DNA from: Candidatus Altarchaeales archaeon WOR_SM1_86-2
GTDB lineage: Archaea > Altiarchaeota > Altiarchaeia > IMC4 > MCBC01
Length of the DNA stretch: 10,533 nt
Assembly: GCA_001723855.1 (NCBI GenBank)
Contig: MCBC01000027.1
Location: 1 to 10,533 of the forward strand
Direction of reading: 5' to 3'
In this document: piece by piece, positions 1-9,600 of the stretch
Position numbering within the stretch: the stretch's first letter is position 1
Layout of the letters: the number at the start of each line of letters is the position of its first letter
Notes under the pieces: generated by a model
Databases searched by the model: none
What the model was told of the DNA's origin: nothing
What the model saw: the letters and a program-made list of their open reading frames with translations, nothing else
Made by a program: the position numbers and the translations under genes

Positions 1-436
1 AACAAACCATAAAGGAATAAGCATCCGGATAATAATATTATTAACATTATTACTTAGCGCGAGCACCCTGGTTTGTGCCGGCGGGGAAACGGATTCGGGT
101 TCAACCCCGGTAATTATAAATGCTTCCGTCTATCCCGATAAAGTTGTCCCGGGAGATGTTATGACAGTAACGGCAGAAATAACCGATGAGAACGGCATTA
201 AATCGGTTATCGCGGATATGGCAGGCATTGAAAATATAACATTAAATTTAGTCGGGGGAGATATTTACAACGGGACCTGGCAGAACAACTGGACGGTTCA
301 CAGCACACAGCCGATATGGTACAACACCACGATCACGGCGGAAAATTTAATCGGGAATATTAATACTTCAAAAAGAGACAGGACAGAACACGGGGAAAGT
401 CCTCACGAGAATGGAGATGCAGCAGGAAAAGTATGA
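1..436 (+). CDS. Small exported Ig-like domain protein, 5' partial, probably frameshifted near its end
   Basis: The frame is open from the left edge to the TGA at 434-436. No ATG, GTG or TTG lies in frame ahead of the hydrophobic segment, so the true start is off the window. Starting at ATG 161 would discard the signal peptide, so I reject that start. The visible N-terminus has basic residues (K, R), then a hydrophobic core IIILLTLLLSASTLV and a signal-peptidase-like site near VCA/GG at about base 80. The mature part is one beta-rich domain of about 85 residues: VYPDKVVPGD, then AEITDENGIKSV, then GDIYNGTWQNNWTV, then TTITAENLIGN. This is the strand pattern of Ig-like or CARDB-like extracellular domains common in archaeal surface proteins. 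The last residues after NTSK are charged and unlike the rest; see the A5 run at 370-374. The role is unknown. An exported partner of the giant downstream protein is an inference from adjacency and similar fold. Confidence 0.72.
   Translation, partial: TNHKGISIRIIILLTLLLSASTLVCAGGETDSGSTPVIINASVYPDKVVPGDVMTVTAEITDENGIKSVIADMAGIENITLNLVGGDIYNGTWQNNWTVHSTQPIWYNTTITAENLIGNINTSKRDRTEHGESPHENGDAAGKV
8..82 (+). other. Signal peptide of the upstream gene (start not visible)
   Basis: A short basic stretch (HKGISIR) precedes about 15 hydrophobic residues and a small-residue site (VCA followed by GG). The cysteine at the site is not in a good lipobox, because the residue before it is V, so signal peptidase I processing is more likely than a lipoprotein anchor. 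The reading frame matches the Ig-like domain that follows. Confidence 0.65.
370..374 (+). other. A5 run, candidate one-base frameshift site
   Basis: In the present frame the protein ends with a charged, low-hydrophobicity tail after NTSK and stops at 436. With one A fewer in this run, the frame moves to codons GAG(375) ACA GGA CAG. It then runs 29 residues, including VLTRMEMQQEKYDQIIEKLIN in two adjoining parts (VLTRMEMQQ and EKYDQIIEKLIN), to TAA at 462-464. That tail has an amphipathic helical look and codon use like the neighbours. The run could be a true mutation, a slippage or phase-variation site, or an assembly or sequencing error; the sequence alone cannot tell these apart. Confidence 0.5.
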
Positions 437-464
437 TCAAATAATTGAAAAATTAATAAATTAA
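375..464 (+). other. Alternative-frame C-terminal tail of the upstream gene
   Basis: This stretch stays open in frame 3 from just after the stop at 345-350 and ends at TAA 462-464. Read as a continuation of NTSK, it gives an acidic and basic helix-forming tail (TRMEMQQEKYDQIIEKL). Ending here would leave a 47-base gap before the next gene instead of 75. It has no start of its own apart from the internal ATGs at 411 and 417, so it is not proposed as a separate gene. Confidence 0.4.
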
Positions 465-511
465 TAAAAGTTATGCCAAATAAATCAAAACCATAAATAA
501 AAAAACAAACT
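437..511 (+). promoter_or_regulatory. AT-rich intergenic leader of the giant gene
   Basis: The 75 bases between the TGA at 434-436 and ATG 512 are strongly AT-rich. A TTAATAAA-like motif occurs twice in 452-468, about 45-60 bases before the ATG. It could act as an archaeal TATA element with a short or nearly absent leader, but it is a weak match. No GGTG- or GAGG-type ribosome-binding site precedes the ATG; the bases just upstream are A-rich with scattered C and T. No T-rich terminator is seen after the upstream gene, so read-through from it is also possible. Confidence 0.3.
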
Positions 512-616
512 ATGAAAAATGGAAAATTTGAGCACTTGAAGGAAAAAAATCGCCTGGTGCAGTGTACAGCATTTGCAGTATTATTTTTGCTTGTTTCAGT
601 TAATGTTGTTTATGCT
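512..616 (+). other. Signal peptide of the giant protein
   Basis: Residues 1-14 are polar and basic (K at 2, 5, 10 and 12, R at 14). Residues 15-33 form the hydrophobic core (LVQCTAFAVLFLLVSVNVV), and VYA at 33-35 gives a signal peptidase I site before STVQ. This supports Sec-dependent export and the start at 512. Confidence 0.85.
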
Positions 617-3600
617 TCCACCGTACAGACAGATAAGAGCTCTTATGACAGGGAGACAGAGGAAACCGTTTATATTACCGGCACAGGCTATATGCCGGCA
701 GGCGATAATGTAACGCTGACCATAAAAGACCCCTACGGCATGAATTTCCCGGGTTTCCCGAAAACCGTCCAGTCAAATTCAACCGGGGGAATCACATACA
801 ACCTTACATTAAACACAACCCTTGCCGAAGGAACCTACACGGTTAATGCCACATCAGTGCTGTACCCTTCAAACACATCCGCGACAACATTTAATGTTAC
901 GGCAATCCCGATTATCAGAACTGTTTCTCCATCAACAACAGTAGGTATTGCTTTAATTTACGAGGTTTGCGTTATTAACCCGGGCGATTTAAACAATGTC
1001 AGTGTTAGTAAAGTTGCCCTTAATTTAACGGGTATTGGAAATACCGTGTTCGTAATTAACAATCAAATAAGCCCGACAACAGGGTGGACTCAAAGTAGGG
1101 TTAAAGATGTTTGGATGGCTTTATTCTGGGAAAACGCAACTAATAACATAAGCATTTCACCCAGAAGTGCATACTGCTTTAAAATTAATGCAACAGTAGA
1201 TGGTGCCGCATCAGGATCAGGTATATACCTTAATGCTTTTGCCACAACGGATAAAGGCATTTTGAATGAGACTTTATTTTTGGGTAATATTCAAAATGCT
1301 AAGCCATGTATAGCGTTATCGTTTGACCTTCCCGACCCCAACATGTCAAATCACAGGGCGTATGACGGCGATTATATATTTATGAACCAGACCGAAAACG
1401 GGAGCCTTATCCAGCCGGGGACGACATACACCTTCAGGGTCAAAGTATGGGAACTAGAGGGAACATCGGTATCTACCTCAGCGAATTTAACCCTTCAAAT
1501 CCCGAAATACTGGGAGAATGTAACCATCATAAACTCCACAGGATGGACATTAAGTGCGGGCAACCTGACGGGAGACAGCACAACAGGATGGAATATAACC
1601 GCAACTAATGGTGGTGCTTTTTCAGGAACATATAAAGAGTTCACATTTAACGCAACACCGCCTCAAAGCTATATCGTAATAAAATATGAAACAATTTTTG
1701 CAAAAATAATTGATTATGGTCCTAACCCTGACAGAATTGCGCAAACAGAGGGCTTTGTTAATGTCCAGGCAACAAGATTCCAGTTAATAACAATAGACAA
1801 CCCGGTACAGAACCTGAGCATACCGAACAACAGGACATTCACCTTAAACGGAGCAGCCCTTTGTTTCGGAAAATGCGATAACTCAATGATTTACCCGCAA
1901 TATTGTTTGGGCGTAAACTGCACAAACTTCGCGGCTATTCCGACCGATCCGGGCAGCGGATTCTATGTAAATGCTTCAAACTACTCGTGCGGGAACTTAT
2001 TGAACCAGCAGGGCTGCAATCCCACTTTTACCGTAACGGGGAATGTTACGGGGGCTTATACCGTGAGGCTGTACCTGAATTCCACTTCGGCGGCGTACAC
2101 TCTTTCAGACGGGAGAACGGTGTTTGTCGGGGTTTACATGAATATCGCAATAGACAAGCCCGCAGATAATTATATGACCCAGCAAAACAGCACTTTTATA
2201 TTTAACGGCACAGTGCACTGCTATAACGGGATATGCGGGAATGTTTCCGTTTATCCGCAGTTCTGTATCGGAGAAAACTGCGTAAGTTTCCAGAATATGG
2301 TTCTCTCGGGAGTGATTTACTCCAACCAGACTAATTTTTCCTGCGGGGATATGACAAACAACACCAACTGCACGGTAAGCTTTAATATCACCGGCAACTT
2401 GTCCGACAAATGTGAAATACGAATGAACGCAACCTCCCAAACAGTATCAGAATACCAGTCGGAGTCAAGGACAATTATTATCGGCGCGCAGCTGAATTCA
2501 ACACTCCAAAACCCCCCGGACCCCTATAATGTTAATAAAGACAGCACGTTCATATTAAACGCGACCGTAAACTGCTATAACGGCGAATGCAACAACACTT
2601 TCGCCTACCCGCAGTACTGCAACGGAAGCGCCTGCACAAACTTCGTGAATATTCCGACTGATCCAGGCAGCGGATTCTATGCGAATGCTTCAAGCTACTC
2701 GTGCGGCAATATGAGCAACGGAATGTACTGCAATACTACTTTTAAGATAACTGCAAACCAGACCGGCGATTTCAGGGTAAGAATATTTTTAAATTCCACA
2801 AACGCCGCAAACAGCACGACAAACTCAAGCCTTGTTGTCGTGGGAGCATACCTTAATATGACCATAAGCCAGCCCTTAAATAACTCAATGTTCGGCTTAA
2901 ACATGAATTTTACCCTTAACGGCACAATAACCTGTTTAGGGTCATACTGCGGCAATGTTACCGCTTACCCCAGATACTACAACGGGTCAGCATGGGTCAC
3001 GATAGGCACGACAGGCAATTTAACAACCGTTGATACAAATCCCATAATTTGCGGGGTGATGACAAACACCACAAACAATAACTGCACGGTCAAATGGAAT
3101 GTTTCCGGTTCACAGGAAAATATTTACTTTATCAGAATATATGCGAACACCACAGCCAACATACCAGCCAATTTTTCAGATAATAGAACGGTTACAATAG
3201 ATTCAACACCGCCGAATGTAACCATGAACTACCCCCCTGATGGCTATAACACAACACAGACCCAGTTAACCTTCAACTGCTCGGCAACAGATAACTACGG
3301 ACTCGCGAACATAACCCTATATATATGGAACTCAACAGGAGGAATTGTTCACACGAAAACAAATAATGTCTCAGGAACCTCAAACTCAACAACGTTTCCA
3401 GTATCGTTTTATTTAGGAAATTATACCTGGAAATGTAATACCTCTGATATTGCAGGCAACACAAACGCCTCAGAGAAAGATTATAACCTGACAATTTGGT
3501 CAAATCTGCCGTACTATGCACGCGTTTACTTCTATGACCTTAATGTAACCGCCCCCCCGGACAACAGATCAAAAGATACGCTTATTTCGGTTTTTTCCGC

Positions 3601-6600
3601 GGAGGAGGGTGCTTTCGGCAGCGAGTCAATAGCAAATTATGGCGGCGGAAACCCTGTTGTTTATCTTGAAGACAACCGAAACGGCAGCCCGGAACAAGTA
3701 TATAGGATGGTGGTTTACATAAAACCGCAGGTATCATGGGACTGGAACGCAAGCGCACCCGGGAAGATGTTCATCAGGCTCGTAAATTCAACTCAAAACA
3801 TCAGCATTTCAAATGCATCTTCAAATCGCGAACTAATCGTAAACCAAACACCCTATAATTATATAATCGGCATCGGAGGAGTCTATGATGTTGCAGGATA
3901 TGACGGGAATTCCACACCATGGGACCCCATAACGGATAACGGAACAGGATACGGGAGATACGGAACTGTTTTTAACGGGACATTTGACGCATTTTATAAT
4001 TCAACATACTCTTTTGAAACATTAGGAGACGGCATGACAAACGGAGGAGAATACCTTTACTGGGACACTTACTTCTACTTAGACAAAGATTGGATGGTAG
4101 GGGACAACATAGAATTTAGCTGGGAGGGGCAGAATCTTACGGGACTGCGCTGGAACGCACGCGTTCTGGAATGCGTCAGAGTTGTGAATTTTACCGTTAC
4201 GCCCTCAGATGTATCTCCCGAGAGCACACCAATAGTTAAGGCCCGGCTTATCTACTGCAATGGAACGCCCCTGAACGGCTCATTCTATGTAAATGATGAG
4301 TATTATGATATTACTTTATGGTTTTCGGATGTGACGGACAATGATATAAACTTTTCATCAGGCGTAACGATTGATGAATACGGCTGGGCAAACTTTTCCT
4401 ACTTTGTTCCCGCTAATGCCAGTGCAGGAAGCCATACGATGAGAGCGGATTTTTACGGCTGGCCGGACTTTCCGGTATACCTGCACGACGCCTATGCTCT
4501 TTCGTCAATGAATGTTTTAGGGCATCCCTACCTGTACATTGACAAGACATGGCTGTCCTACCCGCAGGGATATGAAATAACAAGAGGCGAAACAAATTTG
4601 AACTTCACCGTTAATATCACGAATTATGGAAATGCTCCTGCTACAAATGTTAACATCACCATACAAATCCCCGGCGATTGGGTTAACAACACACCGCTTA
4701 CGCTGTATTTAGGCGACCTGCCGGCTGGCGGCTCTGCAACGGCGACATGGATCATTAACACGACGACTGCCTCTTCAATGGGAGCAAGACAGGTAAATGT
4801 AACCGCGACCTGTGATGAAAACGCCACCCCACAGAGTGTAAATACAACTTCATCAAAAAACATCAATGTTTACGCAAACACAAGCATATCAGGCGTCAGC
4901 GCGGATAAAAGCACATATTTTTCGTATGAAGAGATAAATATTTCAGGGATTCTCAGGTATGATAATTCATCTCCCATAGCGAACCAGAACATCACATTAT
5001 ACTATAATGAAACATACGGCAATGCAAATCTGCTGGACATAAACGGCAACACAGGATGCTGGGCAATAACAAACGCTGCAGGAGAGTTCAATGCAAGCTG
5101 CAGAGTGCCCATAGGCGCAAGCGAGGGAAGCCATATCATAAACGCAACCCTTTCAAAAATTAATTATTCCCCGCAAATCTACCTTAACCCGTCATCCAAT
5201 GTTTCCCAGCAAATAACATTTGAAGCGCACCCATGGCTGAATATCACCTGGCTTGTGTACCCTGCGGATATCGTGAGAGGAGTGAACGGCACAAACTTTA
5301 CGGTTAATATTACGAATATTGGCACAGCCGGTGCCACAAATGTTAATGCCACCATATCTCCCCCGGCTTATTGGAGCACTTCGCCTTATACTCTCTCTTT
5401 GGGGAATTTAAATGTAGGCTCTTCAGTTACCGCCTCATGGATTATTAACACGACAATAGACGCGTCAATCGGGAACCAGGTGGTTTATGTAAGCACCACC
5501 TGCGATGAAAACGCCACGCCTTTTAGTGCTAATGCGACCGTAAACAAGACCGTGGCAGTTTATGCAGGCACTTCACTGGTGGCTGTTTCTAATGACGGCT
5601 GTCCGACTCCGGGGGAAACGATAGTTATAACAGCGTTTTTATCTTATGATAATTTATCCTCAATACAGGGGCAGACAATATACTTTTTTGATGAGAGCGA
5701 AGGCTTCCAGTTCATAGGCTCAGGCACAACCAATGTGACGGGATATGCTGTTTTAACTTACGAGTTGCCTGAGGATGGTTTACCGGGATGCCATCAGATA
5801 TTCGCGGAGTTCAATAGAAACACGGAAGCATTCCTTAATTATTCATCAGGGGAAACAGTGATAATTATGTCGTTGTTGCAGTCCTGCGGTTTTACAATAC
5901 CTGATAATGACGGCTGGATGTGCTGTAACCTAACCATTGACCCTGAAGACAGATTCAACATATCAAATGTTGATGTTTACATTAACATCATTCAAAACTC
6001 TTCAAACTATGATGTTAATCAATCGGCAGCAAGATTATCTCATCTCGGAACAGAGTATATTGTATATAACACTAACAATGAATCAGGCAATGATTTAAGT
6101 AAATGGTATTACTACATACCTGCATTTGATGGAAACGAATCCAACGGCACATGGCAGCTCTGCGTGAATGACAGCGTGCCTGACGGCGAAACAGGAAACA
6201 TTAGTTCATGGATGTTAAATATAACAGGGGTTCTATTTAAACCGGTTCTTAATGTAACAATTTTGGAGCCGATAGCGGATCCCGTGCAGAATATCACGCG
6301 AGGAGTATTATATAATTTTTCCGCTTTTGTTAACAACACAGGATTTGCGAACGCAACATACGCCTGCCTTACATGGGACCTTCCATACGGGTGGGAGATT
6401 GTCTCCGGAAATAAGACAAACTGCTTCAGCACGTTAGGCATAGGCGAGATAGGATGGAACAATATAACCGTTAAAGCAAACGGCTCAACTGCGGTTGGAA
6501 GCCATAATATAGGGGCAAACGCAGACTGCCTGCAAAGAATTTACGGCAGTGCAAGCGTAAGCGTTAATGTCGTAAGAGGAAATGCAACATTGGTCTTTAG

Positions 6601-9600
6601 ATATGTTTCACGCCTTAATACACAGGACAACATTGAACTTCTTGGAACCGGAGGCACATCAGGTGCCCATGATTTCATCGTTGAAATCCTTATCAACAAC
6701 ACAGGACCTGACCCGGCAACAAACGTCAACGCAGCTCTGGAGATACTTGACCAGATAGCCTGCAGCTGCAAGGGCGTGGGATGCGAGTGTGAGAATTTCA
6801 TCCTTTCACCTTTTGGAGAAACCGGAACGAGAACTATAGACCAGATAAATCCCGGCGAGGAAAAAGCAGTATTCTTTTTCCTATACTACCCCACAATACA
6901 GAAATCCCTGACGGACAGCGGAATACACCACGTAACCCACATCATAAACATAACAGTAAATTCCTCCGAAACCAACAACACAGAACAAACACACGATGTC
7001 TCAGCGGCATTCAATCTTGACACAGATGTAGTCAGATACATAGGCACATACCCCAACCCCCTTACAATGGTCTTCTCCCCGTTGCAGCAGGGAGAAACAG
7101 CATGCGCTAATGCCACGGTGGAGATTCAGATTGTGTCTGCCCAGCTTATTGACTGGGAGGTTGAGCTGAAGGATTTTAACCACCAGTTAGTGGAACTCGC
7201 AGGAGTATATAATTCATATTATAATCCAGACGGTCCTCCGGGTTATCAGTACGGGCTTCCCGATCAAATATATTTTAATGAGTCATGGGGTCTTGCCCCG
7301 AGCGGAAATAAACCCGGTGCTTTTGTGAACTTTACATGGTTATTGTGTCCTAAGCTCCTTTCAGGAAAATCAATTGCTCACGGATCAGTCGTCGGTCAGG
7401 TAGGAAACCCGTTTAAGGGAGAATTCGGGTACGGGTGGGTTACCATATATGTAGGGGTAACAGGGCTTAATATCACAAAATATGCCGACAAAACAAACAT
7501 CCCCCTGAATCAAGATACAGATGTTAATCTCACCATCCCCGTAACTAATGTCGGGACATGGTATAAAATATGGAATAACGAGAATAATACGTATGAATGG
7601 GTTTTTTCAAATACAACCGCATTTGATGTTAACATAGCAGACCCCATAAACAATTCAGGGGCATTTACGGCAACAATCCAATCAATTAGTATTGAAAAGC
7701 CAGACTACACTAACTGCACGGACTATTCTACCGCTACCTTTGTTAATGTTACATGCGACAGTTTAAACTATTCGGATACCATCACAGTCCATGTTAAGCT
7801 GAAAGTTAGAGTAGATAGTACTCTTCCCGCTCCCGATAGATTCTGGATTAACCGGCAGACAAAGGATGTGACAACCGTAAACGGGACATGGAATAATCTC
7901 TGGAATGATACGCTCGGATGGAATGACTCAGATTTATGGATTCCACCCGGAACATGGGTCGGCCCATGCGTCACTTCCCCGAACACGGTGTATAATTTAA
8001 GCAACGAACACAACGATTTTTCAACAATAAATAATACCGTATGCGGCCCTTATGTTGGTATAATACCGGGGCTTCCGAATGTTTCTATGAACAAGACAGC
8101 AAATACAAGCGAGGCACAGCCGGGCGAGACCGTAAGATTTAACCTAACGATAAACAACAGCGGCAAAGGATATGCGGTTGATGTAACAGTTGTTGATTAT
8201 CTGCCGGTTGGCTGGAGGTACGTCAGCGACTCTGCTTACATAACCTATCCGAGAAATGAGGAACTTGAACCGGAATATATTGAGCCAATTATATCCGGAG
8301 ACCCTTCAACCGGGATGAATCTGACATGGGAATTTAATGTTGTCATACCATGGGACGACCCGTATAACAGCACCCCCATCGTGATTCTTTTTGACGCGTA
8401 TGTTACTAACCTGACAGGAGCCATCGGGGGAGAAATTGATACAAACATTGCATGGGTTTTTTGGAGCAACGGAACAATCGGCTTAATCACAAGCCAGAAT
8501 GCAAGCTGGAATATAACCGTATATAAGCCTGATGTTGATATAACAAAGGAAACAAACAACCCACAAACAGCACAGGGACAAATTATTTCCTATAATATAT
8601 CCGTTTATATTAACACCACCTACTATGCGGATGCCTTTAATGTAACCGTAAGGGATGTGCTGCCCACCCACTTCACACACATAGGCAATCCTTTTAATGC
8701 GACCTGCTCAGTAACCCTAATATATAATGTCGGAACTGTTGCAATATTTTCTTTAGAAAATCTTCCTAACGGCACGAGATGTAATTTTTCCTATAATGTA
8801 TCAATCGCTTTTCCTGAAAAAAACAAAAATTACACAAATAATGCTACTGCAACAATTTACGACGGGGATTACGGCGGCATGAGAAATGACACGGATAACG
8901 CCACGGTGTATATTCCATTCGCTGATATAATCATAAGTAAAATTGCTTCTAAAATATGGAATGAACCGGGAGATATAGTTGACTACGCTATAAATATGGT
9001 TAATACAGGTGAATCAACGCTGTATAATGTAACCGTCGTAGACACATTACCTGAAAATGTAACATTACTCTCATGGTATAATTCTACCACATCTGTATCC
9101 GGAGGCGTTGTTACTAATTCATCGTCCGGAAGAAACCTTTACTGGAATATGTCAAATTTAAGTGCCGGAGCACAATGGCAGATAGTCCTTACTGTTTATA
9201 TACATTCAAACGCATCCTTTATGCTGAACAACACCGCAAATCTCACTGCAGTGGATTTATACGGCTTAGAAAATTTCAGTTATACCGTGTGGGTGGTTGT
9301 CTATGTAACGCACCCCAATTTAACGATAGAAAAATATGTGGGCGACTGGCAGGAAAAAATTACGGCAGAACCTGGAGATGAGTTCAATTTTACAATAGTT
9401 GTTAAAAATACAGGCGAGGGGCATGCTTATAATGTTACCATAAATGATACGCTCCCTGCATGGTTCAGGTATGCAAACAAATCATACATAGTTAATTATT
9501 CAGGCAGCGATATACCTATCGCAGAGAGCAATGTTCATGTCGGCAGAAATGTCAGCGTTGGTCAGAACATAACATGGGATTTGAGCTGGTACGATGAGAT

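Noticed and set aside
161..436. Starting the upstream gene at ATG 161
   Set aside because: The same frame is open back to the window edge and encodes a signal peptide and the first strand of the Ig-like domain, so ATG 161 is internal.
473..496. Eight-codon open frame (MPNKSKP) in the leader, possible upstream ORF
   Set aside because: It is too short to judge, has no ribosome-binding site, and shows no sign of attenuator structure; chance in AT-rich sequence is the simpler reading.
1903..2169. Plus-strand open frame of 88 codons
   Set aside because: It is in a different frame from the giant gene, across repeats R1/R2, where the main frame shows conserved cysteines and repeat structure. It is a frame shadow.
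6112..6462. Minus-strand open frame of 116 codons
   Set aside because: It lies wholly inside the giant + strand gene, has no recognisable domain, and its composition is what the opposite strand of a Thr/Asn-rich gene gives.
8245..8559. Minus-strand open frame of 104 codons with hydrophobic stretches
   Set aside because: The hydrophobicity mirrors the antisense of Asn/Thr/Asp codons in D1. It overlaps a clear DUF11 module on the + strand and has no family signature.
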